Assembly: GCF_001563265.1 (NCBI RefSeq)
Contig: NZ_CP005083.1
Span: forward strand, 2,669,001-2,733,000
From: Sphingobium sp. TKS
GTDB taxonomy: Bacteria; Pseudomonadota; Alphaproteobacteria; Sphingomonadales; Sphingomonadaceae
Length of the DNA stretch: 64,000 bases
Direction of reading: 5' to 3'
Shown: positions 28,363 through 36,808 of the stretch, piece after piece
Layout: the number at the start of each line of letters is the position of its first letter
Numbering within the stretch: position 1 is the stretch's first letter
Notes under the pieces: generated by a model
What the model saw: only the letters and a program-made list of their open reading frames with translations
Database searches by the model: none
Told to the model about the DNA's origin: nothing
Position numbers and translations under genes: made by a program

Positions 28363-29751
28363 TCATGGCTTGCAGTGACGCCAGGCGGCCAGTGCGCTCT
28401 CCCGTCCTTCCCTGTGGCCGATGCACTTGGCCGGATAATCGGGCGGGCGCACGCCATGAATGTCGGGGTCGTGAATGCGATCATCGTCCAGATGCGCCAG
28501 CTCCGGCACCCATGTCCTGATATAGCCGGCGGCGTCGAATTTTTCCGACTGTGTCAGGGGCGCCATGATACGCGAAAAGATATTGGCATCGACGCCGCTG
28601 CCCGCAACCCATTGCCAGTTGACGCTGTTATTGGCGTAGCTTGCATCGACCAGCGTATCCCAGAACCAGCGCGCGCCGTGCCGCCAGTCGATCAGCAGAT
28701 GCTTGATCAGGAAACTTGCCGCGATCATGCGGACGCGATTGTGCATCCAGCCGGTCGTCCAGAGCTGGCGCATCCCCGCATCGACGATCGGATAGCCGGT
28801 GCGCCCGGTTTTCCACGCCTCAAAATCGCTTCCGGCCTCTCCAAGATCGCGCCAGGGCATGGCGTCGAACGCCTCCCGCGCATTTTCGGAACCATAAGTG
28901 GGCATCGCCCAGATCTGGGTGTGAGCATAGTCGCGCCAGATCAATTCCTTGAGGAAGGTGGTCGCATCGCCGGGCGCTCCGGCGACCCGGTGCCAGACAT
29001 AGGCGGGCGACACTTCCCCGAAATGGAGATGGGGCGAAAGGCGCGAGCTTCCCTCCTGCGACGGCAGGTTCCGCGCTCTGTCATAATCCGCCGCCTTGTC
29101 CAGAAATGCCGCGACATTGGCCCGTGCCCCCGCCTCGCCAGGCGTCCAATCGCGGGAAAAGGCTGCGGCCCAATCCGGCTTCGTCGGCAAAAGCCGCCAA
29201 TCGTCGAGCGAATCGCTTTTCGGCCATTGCGGAGGCGCATCTATATGCGAGGGCGCATGGGCTGGCGCAGCGGGGGGCATCTGTTCCATCACGGCGCGCG
29301 CGAAGGGCGTGTAGATTCGATAGCTGTTTCCTCCGCCCGTCCGCACCGCACCCGGCGGCAACAACAACCCGCCATCGTGCAGGCAAAGGTCCAGCCTTTT
29401 GGCGAGCGCCTTTTCCGCATTGCGCCACCATGGCTCATAATGGTGCAGCGCATGAACGCGCCGGGCTCCAGTCTCCTCGGCAATTTGGGTGAGCTGATCG
29501 ATGCAGTCGCCTTGCCTCAGAATCAGGCGGGAACCCCTGTCCCGCAGATTTTCATCCAGACTGGTGACGCTGTGATGCAGCCACCAGCGCGATGCACCGC
29601 CGATTTTCCACTGACGGGGCGCCTGATCGTCCAGCACATAGACGGGAATCACCGGCCCCTCCTGCACGGCGGCGGCCAGCGCGGCCTGATCGGCAAGGCG
29701 CAGATCCTGGCGAAACCAGACGAGAACGGGGTTCGGCATGGAAGCGGCCAT
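28363..29751 (-). CDS. phrB: Deoxyribodipyrimidine photolyase
   Basis: Photolyase/cryptochrome family protein of about 462 aa that repairs cyclobutane pyrimidine dimers with light. The N-terminal Rossmann-type antenna domain begins VLVWFRQDLRLADQAAL. The FAD domain carries the SRLSPHLHFGEVSP, IWRDYAHT, TGYPIVDAGMRQL and WMHNRVRM motifs, with the tryptophan electron-transfer chain. The start is uncertain between ATG 29751 and ATG 29739; neither has a clear ribosome-binding site, and the long open frame upstream is not family-like. No LexA box is seen. Confidence 0.93.
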   Translation of the reverse strand: MAASMPNPVLVWFRQDLRLADQAALAAAVQEGPVIPVYVLDDQAPRQWKIGGASRWWLHHSVTSLDENLRDRGSRLILRQGDCIDQLTQIAEETGARRVHALHHYEPWWRNAEKALAKRLDLCLHDGGLLLPPGAVRTGGGNSYRIYTPFARAVMEQMPPAAPAHAPSHIDAPPQWPKSDSLDDWRLLPTKPDWAAAFSRDWTPGEAGARANVAAFLDKAADYDRARNLPSQEGSSRLSPHLHFGEVSPAYVWHRVAGAPGDATTFLKELIWRDYAHTQIWAMPTYGSENAREAFDAMPWRDLGEAGSDFEAWKTGRTGYPIVDAGMRQLWTTGWMHNRVRMIAASFLIKHLLIDWRHGARWFWDTLVDASYANNSVNWQWVAGSGVDANIFSRIMAPLTQSEKFDAAGYIRTWVPELAHLDDDRIHDPDIHGVRPPDYPAKCIGHREGRESALAAWRHCKP

Positions 29752-29938
29752 GCCATGGGCGGGGCGCGGTTCCAAGCCTTTGTCCCCATTTGATGCGAAG
29801 CGCTGCACAAATCGCCGCGTCGGACATTTTCGGCCATGGACGTGCGGCGTGGCGCCGCTTATTCTCGCACTGCACAAAGCGGCAAGCCGGGCGCAAAGCC
29901 GGGGCGGCATGCTGGAGACAACGACCAGGGACTAAACG

Positions 29939-30424
29939 ATGGCGTCGATGCCGAATGATTCAGAACTCGCCTACCGGCCTTGCGTCGGTATCATGCTCGT
30001 CAACATGGATGGCCAGGTCTTCGTGGGCCAGCGGATCGATAATGCGGTCGAAGCCTGGCAGATGCCGCAGGGCGGCATCGATGACGGCGAAGACATGAAG
30101 GCAGCCGCTCTCCGCGAACTGAATGAGGAGACCGGCATCATCCGCGAGCATGTCGAAATCATCGCCAAGGCCCGGGAAGAGCATTTCTATGACTTGCCGC
30201 CCGAGCTGATCGGCAAGCTGTGGGGCGGTAAATATCGCGGCCAGCGGCAATATTGGTACCTCGCCCGCTTTCTGGGCACTGACGAGGACATCGATATCCA
30301 GACGGCGCACCCGGAATTTCGCGAGTGGAAATGGGCCGAGCCAGAAAGCCTGCCCGACCTGATCGTGCCGTTCAAACGCAAGCTATACCGCGATATTCTA
30401 CAGGAATTCAGGGACTTGATCTGA
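29939..30424 (+). CDS. rppH: RNA 5'-pyrophosphohydrolase (Nudix)
   Basis: Protein of 161 aa that removes pyrophosphate from triphosphorylated mRNA 5' ends, triggering decay. The Nudix box follows GX5EX7REUXEEXGU, from GGIDDGED to LNEETGI (about residues 42-64). YRPCVGIMLVN at the N-terminus and WYLARF match the RppH/IalA group of alphaproteobacteria. It starts a plus-strand run and is divergent from the photolyase. Confidence 0.93.
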   Translation: MASMPNDSELAYRPCVGIMLVNMDGQVFVGQRIDNAVEAWQMPQGGIDDGEDMKAAALRELNEETGIIREHVEIIAKAREEHFYDLPPELIGKLWGGKYRGQRQYWYLARFLGTDEDIDIQTAHPEFREWKWAEPESLPDLIVPFKRKLYRDILQEFRDLI

Positions 30425-30454
30425 AAGAGGGTTAAAATCAGCGATCATGCCGGT

Positions 30455-31366
30455 ATGAGGAGGCGCATGCTTCATTGCCTGGCCCTTCTTCCCCTACTCC
30501 TGTCGACGCCTGCCTGGGCCAACTATCCCGTGCTTCTGCCCCCATCGGTGCGGGAGATGCTGGAGGCGGCGATCGCCAACGGCAATGAGACCGAGATCGC
30601 CACGGTCGCCAAGATCGCCAAGCAGACCAATCCCGGTTCCGCCGACGAGATCCAGCGCATGGTCAACAGTTGGAAGGAACGGACCAAGGCCACGCAGGAA
30701 ACCGTGATTCGGGAAGCCCGCTTTACCGAATTGTGGACGGGAAAGGTCGAAGCCGGCGGATTCCGCTCCACCGGCTCCACCAGCGAACTCGGCATCAGCG
30801 CCAGCGCCGCGATCAAGCGGACAGGCATCCAATGGTCGCACAAGCTGGCCGCCAGCATCGATTATCGGCGCGCCAATGGCGTGACGTCACGCGAACGCTA
30901 CACGGCGAGCTACGAACCGCGTTATGAATTCGACCCCCGGGGCTTCGCCTACGGGCTGACGCAATTCGAGCGGGACACATCGATCGGCTATGACGAGCGT
31001 TACACCGCCTCGGCCGGCATCGGTTACAAGCTGATCGTCAGCAAACCGATCGACCTTTCGCTGGATGCCGGCCCCTCGATCCGTCACGCCAAATATATCA
31101 TCGGTGAGCGCGAGACCAAATTGGGAGCCCGCGCCTCCATGGACTTCGCCTGGCGGCTGGCGCCGACGCTGATTTTCAAGCAGACCGCGTCGGGCTATGC
31201 GGAAAGCGACGTCTATACGCTCAATTCGCTGACATCGCTCGTGACGAAGGTTGGGACGCGCTGGTCGGCCGCCTTTTCCTATAATGTGCAATATGAATCG
31301 GAAACGCTGCTGTCGGCCCGGGATTCCGATACGTTGAGCCGCCTGACCCTCACCTACGACTTTTAG
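30455..31366 (+). CDS. DUF481-like outer-membrane beta-barrel protein
   Basis: Protein of 303 aa with a signal peptide (LALLPLLLSTPAWA, cleavage after about residue 22). A short helical segment follows to about residue 85, then alternating amphipathic strands ending in LTLTYDF, with the C-terminal Phe expected for BAM-assembled barrels. Strand periodicity and the GKVEAGGFRSTGSTS start resemble YdiY/DUF481 proteins. Function is unknown. It starts 30 nt after the rppH stop and may be co-transcribed. Confidence 0.75.
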   Translation: MRRRMLHCLALLPLLLSTPAWANYPVLLPPSVREMLEAAIANGNETEIATVAKIAKQTNPGSADEIQRMVNSWKERTKATQETVIREARFTELWTGKVEAGGFRSTGSTSELGISASAAIKRTGIQWSHKLAASIDYRRANGVTSRERYTASYEPRYEFDPRGFAYGLTQFERDTSIGYDERYTASAGIGYKLIVSKPIDLSLDAGPSIRHAKYIIGERETKLGARASMDFAWRLAPTLIFKQTASGYAESDVYTLNSLTSLVTKVGTRWSAAFSYNVQYESETLLSARDSDTLSRLTLTYDF

Positions 31367-31412
31367 GGCCGAGGGGTGGAGGCGCCGTCTCCGCTCTGAT
31401 AGGGTCGGCAGG

Positions 31413-32636
31413 ATGAGAGGCATTTCGTCGTTCGAACGGAGCGTCATGGAAAGCGCGGCAAACGCGCCCATGCTCGCCCAGACTGAAAAATGGGCGGCGG
31501 TGAACAGCGGGTCGCGCAATCTGCCTGGCCTCGCGACCGTGGCGGCGATGCTGGCAGATGCCTTTGCCGGATTGCCGGGCGCGATGACCCTGGTCGATCC
31601 CGACCCTGTCGAGACGGTCCGGCCCGATGGGCGCTTGGGAGTCTTGACCCATGGAAGCCATCTTCGCCTCTCGGTCCGGCCCGAGGCGCCCGTGCAAATC
31701 CTGCTCACCGGCCATATGGATACGGTCTTTCCGGTCGATCATGCCTTTCAGGCGCTGCGGTGGATCGACCCGGCGACCTTGAACGGGCCGGGCGTGGCCG
31801 ACATGAAGGGCGGCCTTGCCGTCATGCTGGCTGCCTTATGCGCGGTGGAGACGGCGCCGGGCGCGGAGCGGCTTGGCTATGATGTGATCATCAACAGCGA
31901 TGAGGAAGTCGGCAGTCCTTCCTCGGCTGCGCTGTTGCGCAAGGTTGCGGCGGGCAAGCTCGCCGCCTTCACCTATGAACCCGCCCTGCCCGACGGGACG
32001 CTGGCAGGTGCGCGGGCGGGCAGCGGCAACTTCGCCATCATCGTCACCGGCAAGAGCGCGCATGCGGGGCGCAATCCGCAGGACGGGCGAAACGCGCTGC
32101 TGGCGGCGGCCGATCTCGCACTGCGGCTGAAGGCGGGCAGCGGGAACGGCTTTTCCTGCAATCCGGCGCGGATCGAGGGCGGCGGCCCAAATAATGTCGT
32201 GCCCGATCATGCCGTTCTGCATGTCAATTTCCGGCCCAGGACGCCGGCTGACGAACAGGCCGCCGACGACCTGCTGAAAGACGCCATGGCGCAGGTTGCA
32301 CAAGAACATGACGTGTCGTTGCACCGCCATGGCGGCTTTGGCCGTCCGCCCAAGCCGATGGATGCGCAGGCGGAAGCCTTGTTCGGGCTCGTGCGGCAAT
32401 GCGGGGCAGATCTGGGCCTTTCCATTGCCTGGCGGGACACGGGTGGCGTGTGCGACGGTAATAATATCGCAGCATGTGGCGTGCCTGTGGTCGACACCAT
32501 GGGCGTGCGCGGCGGCAATATTCACAGCGATTCGGAATATCTGATCGTCGACAGCCTGGCCGAAAGGGCACAATTGTCGGCATTGACGCTGCTTCGGATT
32601 GCCGAAGGACGTTTCACGAAGGGGATGAAGGCATGA
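31413..32636 (+). CDS. M20-family metallohydrolase linked to astAB
   Basis: Zinc-dependent amidohydrolase of 407 aa like carboxypeptidase G2/ArgE/DapE. Metal-ligand motifs: LTGHMDTVFP, GVADMKGGLA, the INSDEEVGS Glu pair and the C-terminal GGNIHSDSEY His. A dimerisation-domain region (GKSAHAGRNPQDGRNA) is present. Its stop overlaps astA (ATGA), so it belongs to the arginine succinyltransferase operon. It might hydrolyse a succinylated or acylated intermediate, for example N-succinylglutamate, replacing AstE; that is inference. An alternative ATG at 31446 is possible, but the upstream part looks family-like. Confidence 0.85.
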   Translation: MRGISSFERSVMESAANAPMLAQTEKWAAVNSGSRNLPGLATVAAMLADAFAGLPGAMTLVDPDPVETVRPDGRLGVLTHGSHLRLSVRPEAPVQILLTGHMDTVFPVDHAFQALRWIDPATLNGPGVADMKGGLAVMLAALCAVETAPGAERLGYDVIINSDEEVGSPSSAALLRKVAAGKLAAFTYEPALPDGTLAGARAGSGNFAIIVTGKSAHAGRNPQDGRNALLAAADLALRLKAGSGNGFSCNPARIEGGGPNNVVPDHAVLHVNFRPRTPADEQAADDLLKDAMAQVAQEHDVSLHRHGGFGRPPKPMDAQAEALFGLVRQCGADLGLSIAWRDTGGVCDGNNIAACGVPVVDTMGVRGGNIHSDSEYLIVDSLAERAQLSALTLLRIAEGRFTKGMKA

Positions 32637-33652
32637 GTTTTTTCATGCGAACAGCGCGTGCCGACGATTTGCAGACCCTTTATGAGATGGCGAAGCTGAC
32701 CGGAGGTGGTTTCACCAACTTGCCGCCCGATCGCAAAGCGCTCGCCGCCAAGCTGGAACGGACCGAACAGGCGCTGGCCCGCCAGACGGAAAGCGTCGAG
32801 GACGAGCTGATCGTCATGGTGCTGGAAAACAGCGAGACCGGGCAGGTCCGGGGCACCTGCCAGATATTCAGCACGGTCGGGCAGAACTGGCCCTTCTATT
32901 CCTATCGGCTGGGCGTGCTGACCCAGCATAGCCGGGAGCTTTCGCGGACCTTCCGGGCCGAGATGCTCTCGCTCGTCACCGATCTGGAGGGATCGACGGA
33001 AGTGGGCGGCCTGTTCCTGCATCCCCGCGAGCGGGCGGAGGGGCTGGGCCTGCTGCTGGCGCGCAGCCGTTATCTCTACATCCGCAACCATCGCGCTCGC
33101 TTCGGGGAGCGGATCATCGCTGAGTTGCGCGGCGTGATCGACGAAGCGGGCGGATCGCCCTTTTGGGACGGTCTGGCCGGGCGCTTCTTCGGCATGAGCT
33201 TTCAGGAGGCGGACGAGTTCAATGCGGTGAACGGCAACCAGTTCATCGCGGACCTGATGCCCAAGACGCCGATCTACACCGCCATGTTGACCGACAGCGC
33301 CCGCGGCGTCATCGGCATGCCGCACCCCAATGGCCGGGCGGCGATGCGGATGCTGGAGACGGAGGGCTTCACCAATCCCGGCTATGTCGACATTTTCGAC
33401 GGCGGGCCGACCATGGTGGGGCAGATCAACGCGCTGCGCACCATCGCCCACGCCGCCGACGTCACGCTGGGCGCCGTGCACGAAAAGGGCGGGGACAAAG
33501 TGCTGGTGGCGACCGGGCGGCTGGCGGATTATCGCTGCACTTATGGCTACGTCATCGAACGGGAGGATGGCAGCATGTCGCTCGATCAGGCTTCGGCGCA
33601 ATTGCTGGGGCTGGAGCCGGGGCAGAATTTCACCATGGCGGAACGGGCATGA
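32633..33652 (+). CDS. astA: Arginine N-succinyltransferase
   Basis: First enzyme of the AST arginine catabolic pathway, 339 aa, transferring succinyl from succinyl-CoA to arginine. Family-wide motifs: N-terminal FFMRTARADDL, TGGGFTNLPPD, and GMPHPNGRAAMRMLE with FDGGPTM further on. The start is fixed by the ATGA overlap with the M20 gene and the family N-terminus. The stop overlaps astB (ATGA). Confidence 0.95.
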   Translation: MSFFMRTARADDLQTLYEMAKLTGGGFTNLPPDRKALAAKLERTEQALARQTESVEDELIVMVLENSETGQVRGTCQIFSTVGQNWPFYSYRLGVLTQHSRELSRTFRAEMLSLVTDLEGSTEVGGLFLHPRERAEGLGLLLARSRYLYIRNHRARFGERIIAELRGVIDEAGGSPFWDGLAGRFFGMSFQEADEFNAVNGNQFIADLMPKTPIYTAMLTDSARGVIGMPHPNGRAAMRMLETEGFTNPGYVDIFDGGPTMVGQINALRTIAHAADVTLGAVHEKGGDKVLVATGRLADYRCTYGYVIEREDGSMSLDQASAQLLGLEPGQNFTMAERA

Positions 33653-34908
33653 CGGCAAGGGAAATCAATTTCGACGGTCTGGTCGGCCCCAGCCATAATT
33701 ATGCGGGCTTGAGCCTCGGCAATTTGGCCTCTTCGCGCAATGCGGGAGCGGTGTCCTATCCCAGAGCGGCAGCGTTGCAAGGGATCGAAAAGATGCGATC
33801 GAACCTGCGCCTGGGGCTGACACAGGGGCTGTTCCTGCCGCAATGGCGGCCCGACGGCGCATGGCTGGCTGCGCTCGGAACCGATGTCGGCAATGCGGAG
33901 GCGCATATCCGCGCGGCCGCCATGTCGGCCTCTTCCATGTGGGCGGCCAATGCCGCCACCGTCTCACCCGCAACCGACACGGCGGACGGACGCACGCATC
34001 TGACCGTCGCCAATCTCGTCACCATGCCGCATCGCAGCCATGAATGGCCGCAAACCCTGGCGCAATTGCGGATCGCCTTTTCCGACCAGAGCGCTTTTGC
34101 CGTGCATGGCCCCATCCCCGCCCCCTTTGGCGATGAGGGCGCGGCCAATCATATGCGCCTATGCAACAGCCATGGCGAAGCGGGCGTGGAGATATTTGTC
34201 TATGGCCAGTCCGGCGGCCCCTTCCCGGCCCGCCAGCATGTCGAGGCGAGCAAGGCCGTCGCCCGGCTGCACCAGCTCGATCCGGAGCGCACATTGTTCG
34301 TCATGCAATCGGAAGAGGCCATCGCCGCTGGCGCCTTCCACAATGACGTCGTCGCCGTCGCCAATGAGCGCGTGCTCTTCACCCATGAACAGGCCTTTGC
34401 CGACAAGGAGCGCTTCTACGCCGATCTGCGCGCCAAGCTGCCTTCGGTCGAGATCGTAGAGGTTCCCGCCAGCGCGATCAGCCTGTCCGACGCGATCCGC
34501 AGCTATATCTTCAACGCGCAGCTTGTGACCTTGCCCGATGGCACCATGGCGCTGATTCTGCCGACCGAGGCGCGGGATATGCCGGCCATATGGTCATGGC
34601 TGGAACAGATGGTTGCGGGCAATGGCCCGATCCGGAAACTGGTGCCCGTGGACGTACGACAGTCCATGGCCAATGGCGGCGGCCCTGCTTGCCTACGCCT
34701 GCGCGTCGTGGCCGATCCTGCCAATATCGATCCCCGCTTCCTGGTGGATGAGGCGAAGCTGGACGGCATTGCCGACATCCTCCGGGATTATTGGCCCGAA
34801 ACCATCGCGCCGGACGATCTGGCAGACACCCGGCTGATCGCCCGCATCGAACAATCATGGTTAACGCTTGTTGACCATTTGCAACTTTCGGGCGATTTAA
34901 TTCCCTGA
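33649..34908 (+). CDS. astB: N-succinylarginine dihydrolase
   Basis: Second AST enzyme, 419 aa, removing two ammonia from succinylarginine to give succinylornithine. N-terminus REINFDGLVGPSHNYAGLS is characteristic; the NDVVAVAN segment holds the catalytic His region (AFHNDVV) and the MANGGGPACLRLRV segment the catalytic Cys. Coupled to astA. astC, astD and astE are not in the window. Confidence 0.96.
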   Translation: MTAREINFDGLVGPSHNYAGLSLGNLASSRNAGAVSYPRAAALQGIEKMRSNLRLGLTQGLFLPQWRPDGAWLAALGTDVGNAEAHIRAAAMSASSMWAANAATVSPATDTADGRTHLTVANLVTMPHRSHEWPQTLAQLRIAFSDQSAFAVHGPIPAPFGDEGAANHMRLCNSHGEAGVEIFVYGQSGGPFPARQHVEASKAVARLHQLDPERTLFVMQSEEAIAAGAFHNDVVAVANERVLFTHEQAFADKERFYADLRAKLPSVEIVEVPASAISLSDAIRSYIFNAQLVTLPDGTMALILPTEARDMPAIWSWLEQMVAGNGPIRKLVPVDVRQSMANGGGPACLRLRVVADPANIDPRFLVDEAKLDGIADILRDYWPETIAPDDLADTRLIARIEQSWLTLVDHLQLSGDLIP

Positions 34909-34933
34909 CGGCACACAAGCCGGGCGGAATCAG

Positions 34934-35161
34934 ATGGAACGGATTAAGCGCCTCTTCACCATCAAGACCAAGTTCGAGGCGTTTCTCGTAATCTACGCCC
35001 TGGCGCTTGGCGCGACCGAGCGGGGCTTTGTCTACATGCAGCAATATCCGGGCACCGGCGGGCATCTGCTGGCGCTGGCCTGCACGGGCAGCGTGTTCAT
35101 GGCCGGCGGCATGCTCCTGGACGCCGTGGAGATGCGGCGCAGCGCCTACAGCGCCTATTAA
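34934..35161 (+). CDS. Small two-helix membrane protein of unknown function
   Basis: A 75-aa protein with a basic start (MERIKRLFTIKTKFEAF), two predicted membrane helices (about residues 16-34 and 44-62) and a polar tail. Codon use is like its neighbours, with a purine-rich GGCGGAA site upstream. It lies 25 nt after astB and 38 nt before cobQ. I do not recognise a family. The first half contains a conserved-looking ATERGFVYMQQYPGTGG loop. Confidence 0.65.
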   Translation: MERIKRLFTIKTKFEAFLVIYALALGATERGFVYMQQYPGTGGHLLALACTGSVFMAGGMLLDAVEMRRSAYSAY

Positions 35162-35199
35162 GCTTGTATCCGCCGCCTGCCCCATGCAGGAGCGGCGTC

Positions 35200-36651
35200 A
35201 TGGCTGCCATCATGTTTCAGGGAACGGGATCGGACGTCGGCAAATCCTTGCTGGTTGCGGGACTTTGCCGCGCCCTGGTCCATCGCGGATACGAAGTCCG
35301 GCCTTTCAAGCCGCAAAATATGTCCAATAATGCCGCCGTCACCGCCGATGGCGGAGAAATCGGGCGAGCGCAGGCGCTTCAAGCCATCGCGGCACGAGTC
35401 GAACCGCATACGGACATGAACCCGGTCCTGCTGAAACCGCAGGCCGATCGCACATCGCAACTCGTCGTTCATGGCCAGGTGCGGGGGAAACTCAGCAGCG
35501 GGAATTTCCGGTCGGCGCGGGGAGAATTGCTGGAGGCTGTGCTGGCCAGCTATCGCCGGTTGCAGGCGCAATGCGATATTGTCGTGGTCGAAGGCGCCGG
35601 ATCACCCGCGGAAGTGAACCTGCGGGCGGGCGACATCGCCAATATGGGCTTTGCGCGGGCCGCCGATGTTCCGGTGATCCTGGTGGGCGACATCGACCGG
35701 GGCGGCGTGATCGCGGCTATCGCCGGAACCAAGGCAGTGATCGACCCGGCCGACGCGGCGATGATCCATGGCTTCCTGATCAACAAATTCAGGGGCGATC
35801 CCGCGCTTTTCGAGGACGGCTATCGCCATATCGAGCAATTGACCGGATGGAGGGGCTTTGGCGTCATCCCCTGGCTCAGTCAGGCCAGCCGCCTGCCAAG
35901 CGAAGACGCAGTGGTTCTCGAACGCAGGCAGGACGGTCTGAGCGAAAGGCTGCTGATCGCCTGCCCGATCCTGCCGCGCATCGCCAATTTCGACGATCTC
36001 GACCCGCTGAAGCTGGAGCCCGGCGTCGATGTTGTCATGGTGCCGCCGGGCCAGCCCATCCCGGCAGAGGCCGCGCTCATCATCCTGCCCGGCTCCAAAG
36101 CCACCATCGCGGATTTGCAGGCGGTTCGAGATCAGGGGTGGGACATCGATATCCGCGCGCATCATCGGCGTGGCAGGCCGATATTGGGCATTTGCGGCGG
36201 CTATCAGATGTTGGGACGACGAATAGACGATCCGGACGGGATCGAAGGTCCGCCCGGCAGTGTCGATGGCCTTGGCCTGCTGGCCGTGGAAACCCGGCTG
36301 ACCCCGGTCAAGACGTTGGAGAGAACGAGCGGAACCGCGCTGGGGCAGGCATTTTCGGGCTATGAAATGCATGTCGGCATGACCGACGGCCCCGACTGCG
36401 CGCAGCCTTTCGCCATCGTGGAAGCAGGCCGGCCGGATGGCGGGTCGAGCAAGGACGGCACGGTCATGGGCACCTATATACACGGCCTGTTCACCAGTAC
36501 CGGGTTGCGCGCAGCCTTTCTGGCGCGGCTTGGCCACGAGTCCGCCCTGGGGGACTATCAAATGTCGGTGAACGACGCGCTGGATCAGATAGCGATGCAG
36601 TTGGAAGAGCATGTGGACATGGACGCGCTGGTCCGGATCGCCATCCGTTGA
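35200..36651 (+). CDS. cobQ: Cobyric acid synthase
   Basis: Glutamine-dependent amidotransferase of 483 aa that amidates four corrin side chains in cobalamin synthesis. N-terminal dethiobiotin-synthetase-like ATPase domain with GTGSDVGKS P-loop and KPQNMSNNAAV; C-terminal class I glutaminase domain with the nucleophile Cys in GICGGYQMLG. The ATG is set by an AGGAG site 8 nt upstream; an in-frame TTG at 35164 is rejected. It is an isolated B12 gene with no other cob gene or cobalamin riboswitch visible here. Confidence 0.95.
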   Translation: MAAIMFQGTGSDVGKSLLVAGLCRALVHRGYEVRPFKPQNMSNNAAVTADGGEIGRAQALQAIAARVEPHTDMNPVLLKPQADRTSQLVVHGQVRGKLSSGNFRSARGELLEAVLASYRRLQAQCDIVVVEGAGSPAEVNLRAGDIANMGFARAADVPVILVGDIDRGGVIAAIAGTKAVIDPADAAMIHGFLINKFRGDPALFEDGYRHIEQLTGWRGFGVIPWLSQASRLPSEDAVVLERRQDGLSERLLIACPILPRIANFDDLDPLKLEPGVDVVMVPPGQPIPAEAALIILPGSKATIADLQAVRDQGWDIDIRAHHRRGRPILGICGGYQMLGRRIDDPDGIEGPPGSVDGLGLLAVETRLTPVKTLERTSGTALGQAFSGYEMHVGMTDGPDCAQPFAIVEAGRPDGGSSKDGTVMGTYIHGLFTSTGLRAAFLARLGHESALGDYQMSVNDALDQIAMQLEEHVDMDALVRIAIR

Positions 36652-36720
36652 GAGGGTCGCGGCGCGCAAGGGAAGACTGCCTCATTGCGGGACGGTCGCC
36701 CATCTATGCTGTTGGTTATA

Positions 36721-36749
36721 TTTACGAAAAATCGGCAAAATATTATACT
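36721..36749 (+). promoter_or_regulatory. Predicted sigma70-type promoter of the type I secretion genes
   Basis: A -35 TTTACG (36721-36726) and a -10 TATACT (36744-36749) with a 17-bp spacer in a markedly AT-rich stretch. It would drive the secretion ABC gene, whose ATG is at 36809. Confidence 0.55.
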
Positions 36750-36755
36750 AAGACA

Positions 36756-36771
36756 TTAGGCATATTGCTAA
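36756..36771. promoter_or_regulatory. Imperfect palindrome downstream of the secretion promoter
   Basis: TTAGGCATATTGCTAA is a 16-bp imperfect dyad (12 of 16 positions symmetric) just after the predicted transcription start. Flanking ATATTAT and ATAATAT also form a dyad around it. It could be an operator; no regulator gene is adjacent. Confidence 0.35.
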
Positions 36772-36808
36772 TAATATAGCCGGCAAGACAGGGGGCAAGG
36801 GGGAGATT

